A stretch of DNA of 64,000 nucleotides, from the NCBI RefSeq assembly GCF_900009145.1, contig NZ_LN889813.1, forward strand, positions 495,005 through 559,004, given 5' to 3'. The notes under the pieces are model-generated. The model was not told where the DNA came from. It did not search any database and saw only the letters and a list, made by a program, of their open reading frames with translations. Each line of letters starts with the position of its first letter. The first letter of the stretch is position 1. A program made the translations under genes and the position numbers. Source of the DNA: Planktothrix tepida PCC 9214. GTDB lineage: Bacteria; Cyanobacteriota; Cyanobacteriia; Cyanobacteriales; Microcoleaceae. Positions 35,844 through 44,746 of the stretch are shown piece by piece.

Positions 35844-37169
35844 CTAGGGATTTGGCTTATTTTTGAAGACATTAAACAGGGAATCAGCAACAAAATTTGA
35901 TAAAATCTTCTCCCCAGGTTTATTAAAATGACAACAATTATCAATATAAACGGGTTCTTGAACATTATCGAGAATAGATACCCCATTAAAAAAATGGATT
36001 TTATTAGCTTTCAGTTCATCGACTTTTTTTAATAAGAAAGGATACCCTTTTTTAATAGAATCTTTATAAGGACTATCCTCACTAAAGGCAATTTTCTTTT
36101 CAGCTTCGCTAAAGACTCGCTTTGTCGGATAATACTGATTTGGTTGTAAAATATGAAAATAAGGAATATTATTGGCAGCTAAAACTTGATGAATTAAAAT
36201 CGAAGTTTCAGCCCAATTATTGGTAATGTCTTGGAACACTTCAGCATCGGGTAAAACGTGATCTTCCATATAAAAATAAATCACACTTTCTGCACTACCA
36301 TCCTCAGACGGTTGCTGACGATACCGTTCAAAGCGGGCGACATCCCGACGATAATTGTCAACTAATTTTTGAACATACAAAGACATCACAACATGACAGG
36401 AAGCTAAGGGACAATTTTTTAAAGTTTCTAACGCATTTCTGAGTTTTGGTTTATTATCTTTAATGCTTAATAAAGCTTGTAGAGCTTTTGTAGATAGGCT
36501 GTTATTGGCTAAACCTGTTAAGGCTTGAACATGGGATGCGCTGGGCATCGCAAAACTCAATTTTTGTTGATTATTAATACTCGCTAAGGCAACTTCATTA
36601 AAGCCATCAATATTAATTACGAAATCAAATTTTTGCCCCAAAGATAGCATATAATTTAATGTGATTAGCTGTTGAGGCTGTTTATAACCTCCAATCGCTA
36701 AGGATATAATAATTAATTCTTTATCTTTAAATTGAGGTAATTTTTGGAGTTTGGTTTCTAAAATTCTATTTTGGATTTCATAAATAGAATAGTTAGATGC
36801 AACAGAACCTCCTAACACCCCAACAATCACTTGATTAGGATTAGTTTTTTTGTAGGGATAATCGTAGGGAGAAATAAACCCATAATTATTATACTTAAAT
36901 CCCGGTCTAAAATCCGGCCCTGGTTTTTGAACATATCCAAAATACGGATGTAATCGTTCAACGACAGATTCGTTAACTCTAACTCCTTCTAAATTAATTC
37001 CTAGATTTTGAACATCCTCTGAACGGTCACGGGTATAATAAAGTTTTTGATGTTTAAAATAATAAAAAATTAAGGAACCCATTTCTAAAAAAACGAATAA
37101 TACAACTAAGTTAATTAACGCAATTTTTATACCTTCTTTGGCTTTAGGAAAGAATTTAAAATTTTTCAT
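35844..37169 (-). CDS. Membrane-anchored SGNH-hydrolase-like protein (third of three)
   Basis: 441 residues. One N-terminal membrane helix (IALINLVVLFVFLEMGSLIF), then an extracytoplasmic domain. The block GVLGGSVASNYS takes the place of the GDSL block I, INIDGFNE resembles block III, and YIDNCCHFNKPGEKILSNF provides the D-x-x-H end. It is more divergent than its two upstream neighbours but keeps the same plan (helix, FGYVQKPGPDFRP-type lead-in, SGNH core). Last gene of the carbamoyltransferase operon, 95 bases after the previous one. It may be an acyl- or acetyl-transferase/esterase of an envelope glycan; inferred only. Confidence 0.8.
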   Translation of the reverse strand: MKNFKFFPKAKEGIKIALINLVVLFVFLEMGSLIFYYFKHQKLYYTRDRSEDVQNLGINLEGVRVNESVVERLHPYFGYVQKPGPDFRPGFKYNNYGFISPYDYPYKKTNPNQVIVGVLGGSVASNYSIYEIQNRILETKLQKLPQFKDKELIIISLAIGGYKQPQQLITLNYMLSLGQKFDFVINIDGFNEVALASINNQQKLSFAMPSASHVQALTGLANNSLSTKALQALLSIKDNKPKLRNALETLKNCPLASCHVVMSLYVQKLVDNYRRDVARFERYRQQPSEDGSAESVIYFYMEDHVLPDAEVFQDITNNWAETSILIHQVLAANNIPYFHILQPNQYYPTKRVFSEAEKKIAFSEDSPYKDSIKKGYPFLLKKVDELKANKIHFFNGVSILDNVQEPVYIDNCCHFNKPGEKILSNFVADSLFNVFKNKPNP

Positions 37170-37264
37170 GGTAAGATCGAGAATGTTAAAAGAGAAAAAT
37201 CAAGTGTTTTTTGAGGGAATAAAGGTTTATTATATAATAAATTCATCCCCATTTCCTTTTGATT

Positions 37265-38491
37265 TTATTTTTGAGTGCTTGGGGATTGGCGCATCAGCCG
37301 TTGACAGACTTCACTTGCCATTAATTCCCCGACGAGGCGATTTCCTTGAAGGTTCCAATGTCCGCCACAAGCTTCAGCATTTTTAAATCCATGTAAGCAA
37401 ACTCCTGTTTTTTCGGCTTGCTTTTGTAAGGGTTCTGCGAGTCGGAAAACCGGAAATCCTTCTCGTTGTCCGAGGGCATAAATTCGTTTATCAGGATAAA
37501 AAATATCCTGAATTTGATGAGCTTCCATAAATTTCTGACGTTTTTTAGGGTCAGGTTGAACTTGAAAGGAATCACTCACCATTACCACCATAAAATCCTT
37601 GCCTTTTGCCGTCACTTCATTTTTCAGTAAGGTTACTAATTGTTCTGTAATCTTCCAAGCTTGTTGCCAGTTTTGATCGGGAGGTTCTTTATAAAAATTA
37701 ATATCGGTTTGTTCATAATCTTTTTGTAATTGACGACGTTTAGATTCGATTTCTGCTTGTCGAATCAGTTGTAAAATTCGAGAATTAGCGATTAATTCAT
37801 AAGGCAATTGATCCAGTTTTGAGAACATATAATAATCTCGTTCAAGACTGGCAGGATTTAAGGTTCTAAACGATAAATCTTCCACAAGTTGACCATTTTT
37901 TTCTACAAAATAGGGACGTAAATGATCATGCTCTAAGGGACGATAATTATTTCTAATATCGTTACCCGGATAGAACCCTAAAATCACTAAATCCGGTGAA
38001 AATTGTTGAGCATGATGTCGCCATGTCATTAACTCTTGAGCAGTTCCATAACCTTGAACAGAAAAATTTAAAACTTCAACGGTTTTGCCTTTTAAAACAG
38101 GACAACTTTTGAGTTGAGATTGCATTACCGAGGCGGCGGTTTTTTCCAGGGGAACTTGTAACGCTTCCATAAAAGAATCCCCTAAAATTGCAACTCGATA
38201 ACTATTGGCTGGCTTTTCTAAGGTTCGTTCATAATCGCGCATTCCAAACCCATTCATTTTTAATTCTGACGCTTCTCCTTCTCCCCGCCAAACGGTTTTA
38301 GCATTGGGTCGAGGCGACCAACCCCGATAAGGATCTTTTGCCGTATAAGCTAACGCTTCCGAGTCTGGAGGAAGGGGCGGCGGATATTTAATTCCTGCTA
38401 CTCGCAAGGCTATTTCACCCAAAATAACCGCTAAAATTAAACTGCCAAAAACTAAGCTCGTATTTAAAATTAAAGATTTCAAAAATTTCAT
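37265..38491 (-). CDS. Membrane-anchored SGNH/GDSL hydrolase family protein (second)
   Basis: 408 residues. N-terminal helix (LILNTSLVFGSLILAVILGE), then RVAILGDSFMEALQVP with the GDS nucleophile Ser, FSVQGYGTAQELMTW as block II, LGFYPGNDIRNN as block III with the Asn, and GGHWNLQGNRLVGELMA carrying the catalytic His. All four SGNH blocks are present. Paralogue of the preceding gene, whose stop it overlaps (ATGA). This is the family of SxtL, the GDSL protein of saxitoxin clusters. Confidence 0.88.
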   Translation of the reverse strand: MKFLKSLILNTSLVFGSLILAVILGEIALRVAGIKYPPPLPPDSEALAYTAKDPYRGWSPRPNAKTVWRGEGEASELKMNGFGMRDYERTLEKPANSYRVAILGDSFMEALQVPLEKTAASVMQSQLKSCPVLKGKTVEVLNFSVQGYGTAQELMTWRHHAQQFSPDLVILGFYPGNDIRNNYRPLEHDHLRPYFVEKNGQLVEDLSFRTLNPASLERDYYMFSKLDQLPYELIANSRILQLIRQAEIESKRRQLQKDYEQTDINFYKEPPDQNWQQAWKITEQLVTLLKNEVTAKGKDFMVVMVSDSFQVQPDPKKRQKFMEAHQIQDIFYPDKRIYALGQREGFPVFRLAEPLQKQAEKTGVCLHGFKNAEACGGHWNLQGNRLVGELMASEVCQRLMRQSPSTQK

Positions 38492-39702
38492 AATCCGTTA
38501 TCAGTTTTACACAATTGATTTGTAATTAATTCTGCGGCTAAGTGATGTCCTTTGGAATTCCAATGTCCCCCACAAAGGGTATTATTTTTTTCAAATCCAT
38601 GTAAGCAAACTTGATTTTGTTTAGCATAAGCTTGAAAATCGGGAGCGAGATCTAAGACTGGAAAATTGTTGTGTTTTCCGATTGCTTTTAATCGTTCATT
38701 AGGATAATATAAATTGTCGATTTTATTGGAAACTTTAAAAAATTGTCTTGTGGCTTCATCTTGATGAACTTGCATCGGATCAGCAATCACCATTAATAAA
38801 AATTTAGCTCCTTTGTCTTTGACTTCCTGAGCCATTAATTTGAGGAGATCTTCAGTAATTTGCCAAGCTTCTTTCCAGTCAGAATCTTGAGGTTCTCGAA
38901 AAGTCGTTACACTTAACTGATTTGAGTGTTTAACTAAATTGTTTTTGCGATATTCTAGTTCAGCTTTTTTGGCAACTTGTAAAATTCGAGAATGGTTCAC
39001 TAACCAATCAGGAAGATGATCAACCGTTGTAATTAAATAGCGGTTACTATAGCCCATAGGTAAGTTGCGGAAGGAAAAATCCGGCTCTAGCTGACCATTT
39101 TTATACACAAAAAACGGTCGATAATAGTTGTCTTCTAATTTGCGAGAATTATCAATAACATCATTCCCAATAAAAAAGGCAACAATCACTAAATCCGGGT
39201 TATATTTCTCAACTTTTTCTCGCAGGGTAATTAATTCTTGGGCAGTTCCATAGCCATCCACTCCAAAATTGAGAACTTCAATATTTTTTCCCTTGAATTT
39301 CGCACAATTACCCAAGGTTTTTTCTAAAACTGAAGTATAGTTACTGTTAGGAGGAACTTGGGAGGCTAAGGTAAAAGAATCCCCTAAAACTGCAATCCGA
39401 AAAGTATTTTTAGGTTTAGCGATCGCATAGTCTTTATCCCTTAATCCATCGCTATTAATTTCAACGTAGGATTCCCCTTCATACTGCCACCATCCTTTTG
39501 CTCCGGGTCGATTTGACCAGCCTCGATCCGGATCAGATTGAGTAAAAAAGGAGGGAGAAAAAACTGCATGACCGGGTTCAGGAAGTTTTTTTAGTCCCTC
39601 AATTTTGGCTAATCTTAAACCGATTTCTCCGATGGCAATCCCTAGGACTAAACTACTTAAAGCCAGCCCTAGATTTACTGCCCATGCCTTCCACTGCCCC
39701 AT
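38488..39702 (-). CDS. Membrane-anchored SGNH/GDSL hydrolase family protein, SxtL-like (first)
   Basis: 404 residues. Same plan as its downstream paralogue: membrane helix (LGLALSSLVLGIAIGEIGL), the RGWSNRPGAKGWW lead-in, RIAVLGDSFTLASQVP (Ser), LNFGVDGYGTAQELITL, VAFFIGNDVIDNS (Asn) and GGHWNSKGHHLAAELI (His). It directly follows the 54-residue DUF5989 gene (three bases apart), the position occupied by sxtL in saxitoxin clusters. Catalytic residues are intact. Substrate unknown. Confidence 0.88.
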   Translation of the reverse strand: MGQWKAWAVNLGLALSSLVLGIAIGEIGLRLAKIEGLKKLPEPGHAVFSPSFFTQSDPDRGWSNRPGAKGWWQYEGESYVEINSDGLRDKDYAIAKPKNTFRIAVLGDSFTLASQVPPNSNYTSVLEKTLGNCAKFKGKNIEVLNFGVDGYGTAQELITLREKVEKYNPDLVIVAFFIGNDVIDNSRKLEDNYYRPFFVYKNGQLEPDFSFRNLPMGYSNRYLITTVDHLPDWLVNHSRILQVAKKAELEYRKNNLVKHSNQLSVTTFREPQDSDWKEAWQITEDLLKLMAQEVKDKGAKFLLMVIADPMQVHQDEATRQFFKVSNKIDNLYYPNERLKAIGKHNNFPVLDLAPDFQAYAKQNQVCLHGFEKNNTLCGGHWNSKGHHLAAELITNQLCKTDNGL

Positions 39703-39705
39703 CGT

Positions 39706-39870
39706 TTAAAACAAGGTATAAATAAAGGGTGCGATCGCAGAACCGTGACTGAGAACAATCAACGCCCCTAATAAAACCAATGTAATAATTAGAGGCAATA
39801 ACCAATACTTTTTGCGTTCTCTCATGAACGCCCAAATGTCTTTTAAAAAATCTAATGTTGCTTCAAACAC
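39706..39870 (-). CDS. DUF5989 family small membrane protein (SxtK-like), 54 residues
   Basis: A short gene with a GTG start that overlaps the stop of the SxtJ-family gene (TAGTG). It encodes an amphipathic head (MFEATLDFLKDIWAFMRERK), a charged KKYW turn, and a membrane helix (LLPLIITLVLLGALIVLSHG) ending SAIAPFIYTLF. This pattern, with the final APFIYTLF, is the DUF5989 family. At 165 bases it has the size I recall for sxtK, and it stands in the same place, between sxtJ- and sxtL-type genes. A GCGATCGC octamer lies inside the frame. Confidence 0.9.
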   Translation of the reverse strand: MFEATLDFLKDIWAFMRERKKYWLLPLIITLVLLGALIVLSHGSAIAPFIYTLF

Positions 39871-40286
39871 TAGAACGGTCGCTCCATACTTTCTTTAGGT
39901 CTGACTTTACTCGCAACCCGATAGGTTGAGAGATTAGGGTTAAATTGACGCTGCATCGAATCAGAACCGAATAGGCGTTTAATGAATCCCATCGGAGCTA
40001 TCATAACGTAAAAGACGACACCGAGAATAATCTTGCTGTTAATTGCCCCCATGAACAACCCGAATTTCATCCACAGGTGATACACCGGATTTAAGGTTTT
40101 AGGAGAAATTAATGCCCAAAGGATGAGGATGGTTCCTAATACCCAAGGCCAAGTTCGCGGCGGCCAATGTCCGAGTAATAAAGGCAAAACAACACCAAAT
40201 AAGCCAATAATAATGGCTCCGGTTGTTAATCCAAATTCGCGTAATCCTTTCGAGTCAAGTTGAGGAATATCGTCGTGATCCGTCAT
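39870..40286 (-). CDS. SxtJ family membrane protein
   Basis: 138 residues with three hydrophobic segments (TGAIIIGLFGVVLPLLLGHW, WPWVLGTILILWAL, KIILGVVFYVMIAPMGFI) and a polar tail with RLFGSDSMQRQFNPN. The block HLWMKFGLFMGAINSKI is typical of the SxtJ family. Its function is unknown; it is regularly found beside carbamoyltransferase, DUF5989 and SGNH genes, so a membrane complex is a reasonable guess. Confidence 0.9.
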   Translation of the reverse strand: MTDHDDIPQLDSKGLREFGLTTGAIIIGLFGVVLPLLLGHWPPRTWPWVLGTILILWALISPKTLNPVYHLWMKFGLFMGAINSKIILGVVFYVMIAPMGFIKRLFGSDSMQRQFNPNLSTYRVASKVRPKESMERPF

Positions 40287-40312
40287 AATGTTGATTTAAA
40301 GTTGACTAAAAG

Positions 40313-40354
40313 AACTGATAACTGATAACTGATAACTGATAACTGATAACTGAT
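40313..40354. repeat. Six tandem AACTGAT heptamers
   Basis: Six perfect copies of AACTGAT fill the gap between the carbamoyltransferase stop codon (which the array touches) and the SxtJ gene. The complementary heptamer family (TTATCAG) is at the right window edge (63983-64000). Spacer of variable length between cotranscribed genes. Confidence 0.97.
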
Positions 40355-42285
40355 TAATCTAATTCAAATTCTTTTTGCCAAGAATCATCTTTTTCCCAAG
40401 CCGTTTGTTCGGTTTTGGCTAACAGGAAATTCTCTAAAACTAGATAATCCATTTCGGTTCGCATAAAGCAACGATAGGCATCTTCTGGACTGCCCACAAT
40501 GGGTTCTCCTCGCACGTTAAAAGAGGTATTAACAATCACAGCACAGCCCGTGCGTTTTTCAAAATGATGGATTAAATCGTAATAGCGAGGATTGGTTTCT
40601 TTGTGAATGGTTTGTACCCGTGCGGAATAATCAACGTGGGTAATTGCTGGAATTTCTGAACGAGGAACATTGAGTTTTTCAATCCCAAATAATTGTTCCT
40701 GTTCCGGGGACATAGGAATTCTTAAATCCTCTTGAACCGGAGCCACAATTAACATATAGGGACTGGGGCGATCTAATTCAAAATAATCAGAAACTTGTTC
40801 CGCCCTCACCGATGGGGCAAAGGGTCGAAAAGATTCCCGATATTTAATTTTTAAGTTCATCACCGACTGCATTTTTTGATTGCGCGGATCACCAATAATT
40901 GAACGTCCCCCTAACGCCCTCGGCCCAAATTCCATTCGTCCTTGGAACCATCCGACCACGTTTCCATCGGCTAAAATTTCCGCTAAACGGGGCATTAATT
41001 CCACATCATCTAATCGTAAATATTTCGCTCCGACGTTATCTAAATATTCCTGAATTTCCACCTCGCTAAATTTCGGCCCCAGATAGGAACCTTCCATATA
41101 ATCTAAGCGTTTTTGGGTGGTTTTTAGGGCAACAACAGCCGATTTTAAACCCGCACTGGTTTCTAATAGTTTTTCAGCCGAAATATCAAGGGCGAGATCC
41201 GTTTCCACATTACGAGGTTGTTGATGATATTGATACCAAATTGCTAAGGCAGCCCCTAACGCCCCTCCCGCATCTCCAGCAGCCGGTTGAATCCAAATAT
41301 CTTTAAAGGGGCCTTCGCGCAGAATTCGGCCATTAGCCACGCAGTTGAGGGCCACACCCCCAGCTAAACACAGGTAATCAACATTTAATTCTTTCTGAAC
41401 ACTGCGGGTCAGGCGCAACACCACTTCTTCGGTGACGACTTGAATGGAAGCCGCAATGTCCATTTCCCGTTGACTAATGGGGGTTTCGGGTTTACGAGGC
41501 GGGCCACCAAACAGTTGATCAAACTTGGTATTGGTCATGGTTAGACCGACGGCATAATTGAAATATTCCAAATTTAATCGGAATGTGCCATCGTCTTTTA
41601 AATCAATTAAATGGGTGAGGATTTTATCAACATAAATGGGTTCACCATAGGGTGCTAATCCCATTAATTTATATTCTCCAGAGTTAACTTTAAACCCTGT
41701 ATAATAGGTAAAGGCAGAATAAAGTAAGCCTAAAGAATGGGGAAAATCAATTTCCCAAACGGGCGTTAAACTATTACCATCCCCTAACCAAACGGAAGTT
41801 GTCGCCCATTCTCCTACGCCATCTAAACACATCACCGCCGCTTTTTGGAAGGGACTGGGAAAGAAGGCAGAAGCCGCATGAGATTGATGATGTTCTGTAA
41901 ATAATAATGGGGGAAGTTTGGCTTTTTTAGCGCCTGCGATCGCACATAATTCTTTTTTTAATACAGATTTTAGGTAAAGTTTTTCTTTTAACCAAACGGG
42001 CATGGCTTTAATAAAAGAACGAAACCCGCGAGGTGAGTAGCTGAGGTAGGTTTCGAGGAGTCGCTCAAATTTTACCAGGGGTTTATCGTAAAAAACGACT
42101 TGATCAATTTCAAAAAAGGTGATGTTCGCTTCCTGAAGACAATAGCGAATGGCATTGGCTGGAAATCTAGGGTCGTGTTTTTTGCGTGTAAACCGTTCTT
42201 CCTGGGCTGCTGCCACGATTTTACCATCACAGACGAGCGCCGCAGCGCTGTCATGGTAATAAGCTGAAATTCCAAGTATGTTCAT
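40354..42285 (-). CDS. Carbamoyltransferase, NodU/CmcH/SxtI type
   Basis: 643 residues. Transfers carbamoyl from carbamoyl phosphate to a hydroxyl of a small molecule or sugar via carbamoyl-adenylate. N-terminal Kae1-like domain: ILGISAYYHDSAAALVCDGK, AAQEERFTRKKHD, LFTEHHQSHAASAFFPSPF with metal-binding histidines, LDGVGEW, CLAGGVALNCVANGRI. C-terminal YrdC-like part: VGWFQGRMEFGPRALGGRSI, FNVRGEPIVGSPEDAYRCF. The ATG at 42285 is preferred over that at 42291 because GAGG then has eight-base spacing. First gene of the six-gene operon; acceptor unknown. Confidence 0.95.
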   Translation of the reverse strand: MNILGISAYYHDSAAALVCDGKIVAAAQEERFTRKKHDPRFPANAIRYCLQEANITFFEIDQVVFYDKPLVKFERLLETYLSYSPRGFRSFIKAMPVWLKEKLYLKSVLKKELCAIAGAKKAKLPPLLFTEHHQSHAASAFFPSPFQKAAVMCLDGVGEWATTSVWLGDGNSLTPVWEIDFPHSLGLLYSAFTYYTGFKVNSGEYKLMGLAPYGEPIYVDKILTHLIDLKDDGTFRLNLEYFNYAVGLTMTNTKFDQLFGGPPRKPETPISQREMDIAASIQVVTEEVVLRLTRSVQKELNVDYLCLAGGVALNCVANGRILREGPFKDIWIQPAAGDAGGALGAALAIWYQYHQQPRNVETDLALDISAEKLLETSAGLKSAVVALKTTQKRLDYMEGSYLGPKFSEVEIQEYLDNVGAKYLRLDDVELMPRLAEILADGNVVGWFQGRMEFGPRALGGRSIIGDPRNQKMQSVMNLKIKYRESFRPFAPSVRAEQVSDYFELDRPSPYMLIVAPVQEDLRIPMSPEQEQLFGIEKLNVPRSEIPAITHVDYSARVQTIHKETNPRYYDLIHHFEKRTGCAVIVNTSFNVRGEPIVGSPEDAYRCFMRTEMDYLVLENFLLAKTEQTAWEKDDSWQKEFELD

Positions 42286-42502
42286 GAACATCTCCTCACT
42301 AGGCGCAGTCGGGCCTGTCTGTGATCATAAAGAAATAATCAAGAGATTATAGCGTTAAGTGGACAATCTGGCGCAAGGGTTGATGGTTGAACGGTTAGCT
42401 GTTGATGGTTGAGGGGTAGTTCCGTTAGTTAGGTTGACAAAATTGAAAGTTGACGATATTGTTAAAAAACTATATTGATATCTAATTACCTTATTATGTT
42501 AA

Positions 42503-42820
42503 ATGATAAATTCAGACTCCACCTTGGAAACAATCATCCAGATTGTCGAAAGAGGTGAAATTCCAAAAGCCAGTGATTTTAAGTTGTGGGCAGAGTTAAA
42601 AGGCTACCAACCCACTCAAACTGCTGAAGGCCCGTTAAAATACGTCGATGAAAATGGCGTAGTTCGGCTAACCTTAAAGCAAGGCAGTTCCAGGACACCT
42701 GGAAGTGATTATCCTCATGTTGAACTCAGAAATCCTGATACCCAAAGGATAGATATCTGGGGAAATCACGTTACTCGCAAAAGTCCAGGGAATCATACAC
42801 GAATCCAATGGGACATATAG
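42503..42820 (+). CDS. Orphan toxin-domain-like protein
   Basis: 105 residues. The last 65 (LKYVDENGVVRLTLKQGSSR, PHVELRNPDTQRIDIWGNHV, TRKSPGNHTRIQWD) resemble, from memory, C-terminal toxin tips of polymorphic or Rhs/filamentous-haemagglutinin proteins that share the PHVELR ... GN.VTRKSPGNHT pattern; several conserved His, Arg and Asp could be catalytic. I cannot name the family. There is no delivery domain or leader here: a lone toxin tip, or a cassette left behind. A strong terminator separates it from the next gene. The role is inference. Confidence 0.6.
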   Translation: MINSDSTLETIIQIVERGEIPKASDFKLWAELKGYQPTQTAEGPLKYVDENGVVRLTLKQGSSRTPGSDYPHVELRNPDTQRIDIWGNHVTRKSPGNHTRIQWDI

Positions 42821-42856
42821 GATGGGCTGAGTGATGCTGGTTTAGGATAACCTCAT

Positions 42857-42899
42857 AAAAAGAGTTGACTTGAGTTTAACAAGCTAAGTCAACTCTTTT
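42857..42899. terminator. Bidirectional rho-independent terminator, 14-bp stem
   Basis: AAAAGAGTTGACTT (42858-42871) and AAGTCAACTCTTTT (42886-42899) are perfectly complementary around a 14-base loop, with A-run and T-run at the ends so it can act in both directions. It closes the toxin-like gene. Confidence 0.85.
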
Positions 42900-42948
42900 C
42901 TGACCTAACAAAAAACAGTTCAACCATTTCAGTTCAACATCATAAATT

Positions 42949-43455
42949 ATGGATAGACTTAATTATTGGCAGTTGACAGGTTTAGAAAATATCTATCTTG
43001 AAGATAGTTATGTATTGGGCATTAAAACTGATACCTCTATAGAATTCTTGTTAGAAGCTATTTTGACAGAAAATCATCCCCTTTACACTTCTCCTTTGCC
43101 TGGAGAACAGTATTGTTATCGAAGAATAACTTTAAAATTTTCCCATCCCCAAACCTATAATCTAACTTTAAATAAAATGCTCCCAATTGTTGATCCTGAT
43201 GGAACTTGGGATTATGGTAATATTGATGAATTTTTTATGGAAAACGAAGCCTATCATTTAATAGGTGAATGGGGAGAATTAACCGTTGTTTCTGATCCTC
43301 CTGTGATTGAATTTGATCATGATTTTTCAATAGCCAATAGCGATTTCCTGCAAAAAATGATTAGTTTTGAAAAAATCAAAGAAAGTTATCCCACTTTAAT
43401 TGATGAAAATGTAAAATCTTTATCAATTAATTTCTCTGTTTTAGCAATGCGTTAA
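42949..43455 (+). CDS. Hypothetical acidic protein, immunity-protein-like
   Basis: 168 residues, acidic. NYWQLTGLENIYLEDSYVLG, IEFLLEAILTENHPLYTSP and EQYCYRRITLKF form a compact alpha/beta pattern; the acidity and the position 128 bases after a basic toxin-like gene suggest an immunity protein. I recall this N-terminal pattern from uncharacterised proteins but cannot name it. A terminator between the two genes argues against simple cotranscription, so the pairing is tentative. Confidence 0.6.
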   Translation: MDRLNYWQLTGLENIYLEDSYVLGIKTDTSIEFLLEAILTENHPLYTSPLPGEQYCYRRITLKFSHPQTYNLTLNKMLPIVDPDGTWDYGNIDEFFMENEAYHLIGEWGELTVVSDPPVIEFDHDFSIANSDFLQKMISFEKIKESYPTLIDENVKSLSINFSVLAMR

Positions 43456-43565
43456 ATCATTTTTGAGCTAATGAGATAGAACTGTTCTAACTTTAATGTG
43501 TAGTGCGATATTATCAATATAACCTTTAAAATCCAAAGGCATCAATTTCCGTTTGGAGGTCAGTG

Positions 43566-43943
43566 ATGGGATTAATCGATGGCTTATTAGGTAATGCCTC
43601 TGAAATTAATTCAGAAAAGCTACAAGAGGGACTTACGAAACTTTTAGCAGAGGGTGAGTCTGTCGAGAAGGCTTATCAGTTAGTTCGGGATTTAATTGTA
43701 TTTACCAATAAACGATTGATCTTTATTGATAAACAAGGCATTACGGGGAAAAAAATTGAATATCATTCCATCCCCTATCGCAGTATTATTCATTTTAGCA
43801 TTGAAACATCGGGACACTTTGACCTAGATGCAGAGTTGAAAATCTGGATATCCGGTAGTTCTACACCCATTGAACGAGAGTTTAACCGCAGGTTAAATAT
43901 CTATGAAGTTCAAAGTGTATTAGCTTATTATGTGCTGAAGTAA
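43566..43943 (+). CDS. Bacterial PH-domain protein (bPH_1 type)
   Basis: 125 residues. MGLIDGLLGNASEIN, LLAEGESVEKAYQLVRDLIV, FTNKRLIFIDKQGITGKKIE and YHSIPYRSIIHFSIETSG match the small bacterial PH-domain family found alone in many genomes. Function unknown. GGAGG six bases before the ATG at 43566 fixes the start (an adjacent in-frame GTG at 43563 is too close). Confidence 0.9.
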   Translation: MGLIDGLLGNASEINSEKLQEGLTKLLAEGESVEKAYQLVRDLIVFTNKRLIFIDKQGITGKKIEYHSIPYRSIIHFSIETSGHFDLDAELKIWISGSSTPIEREFNRRLNIYEVQSVLAYYVLK

Positions 43944-44104
43944 AATCATTTAAGCTGCTATGTCCTGGTATTGTGTAGCAGCTTATTCCTTTTTTTGATA
44001 ACGATTTAACCAAGATTTTATCATCTTTCTTAATTCCTCTCTCTCCATTTTATTAATTCCTTGATGATCAAAACGATAACGATATCGCACGCACCAATTA
44101 AAAC

Positions 44105-44746
44105 TTACTCTAATTCACTTTTCCTCAAAACAAATAAACTCCCATCTCCTCCTCGACCAATACGAAAGGTTTCATCAAGGTAAGTAATTTCTAAACTAGG
44201 AATACGACCTACGGGATTTCGGGCGGGAACAACACGGGCGGGTTCTAGTTGAGGAGTCTTAACCCCTATAATATTAGAAATAGCAATATAGCGTTGTTGA
44301 AAGAAAACATTCAGGCGATTATTGGGTAACTTATTATCATCAATAACGGGTTCAAAGGTAGCCGTTACTTTAACATAACCGGAAATTAATCCTAATGGAT
44401 GTCTAACAAACGCTTGATTAAAAAATTGTCGAGACTCGACATCAATCATTTGATAGATTTTTCCCACTTTTAACCCTAAAGGTAATGAAGCTAAACTGCG
44501 AATTTCCCTGGCTGTAGAATAGAGCAGTAACCAAGATCCATTTAATAATAAAGGATTATATAGTAAGGGTCGATAATTAGGATTTTTAGCTTCTAGTTGA
44601 ACTACCATCGTCTCAATTTCTTCTGCGAGATCAGGTTTAATTTTAAGGTTTGTGGCGGGAGATCCGTCTATTCTTCCAAGTTGAGATTGAACAGTTTCAA
44701 TTTTAGTCATTAATTGTTGTTTTAAGTTGGTTTGGGTTAACATCAT
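44105..44746 (-). CDS. PAP/fibrillin family protein
   Basis: 213 residues of the plastid-lipid-associated/fibrillin type, lipocalin-like proteins of thylakoids and lipid bodies in cyanobacteria and plastids. Family blocks: LEAKNPNYRPLLYNPLLLNG, SWLLLYSTAREIRS, FFNQAFVRHPLGLISGYVKV and near the end SLEITYLDETFRIGRGGDGS with LFVL. No signal peptide. Probably stabilises photosynthetic membranes under stress. The first two codons are both ATG; either can start. Confidence 0.9.
   Translation of the reverse strand: MMLTQTNLKQQLMTKIETVQSQLGRIDGSPATNLKIKPDLAEEIETMVVQLEAKNPNYRPLLYNPLLLNGSWLLLYSTAREIRSLASLPLGLKVGKIYQMIDVESRQFFNQAFVRHPLGLISGYVKVTATFEPVIDDNKLPNNRLNVFFQQRYIAISNIIGVKTPQLEPARVVPARNPVGRIPSLEITYLDETFRIGRGGDGSLFVLRKSELE

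Noticed and set aside
40313..40354. Short direct repeats as possible CRISPR or origin iterons
   Set aside because: Seven-base units without spacers, and other arrays of the same kind occur in the window; a short tandem repeat family explains them.
35844..42285. Part of a saxitoxin gene cluster
   Set aside because: Only sxtI/J/K/L-type families are present; no polyketide-synthase-like sxtA, amidinotransferase sxtG or tailoring genes lie on either side.
43983..44096. Protein-like C-terminal fragment on the minus strand (ending MEREELRKMIKSWLNRYQKK)
   Set aside because: No start codon for the longer form, only about 37 codons, and no recognisable family; could be chance in AT-rich sequence.
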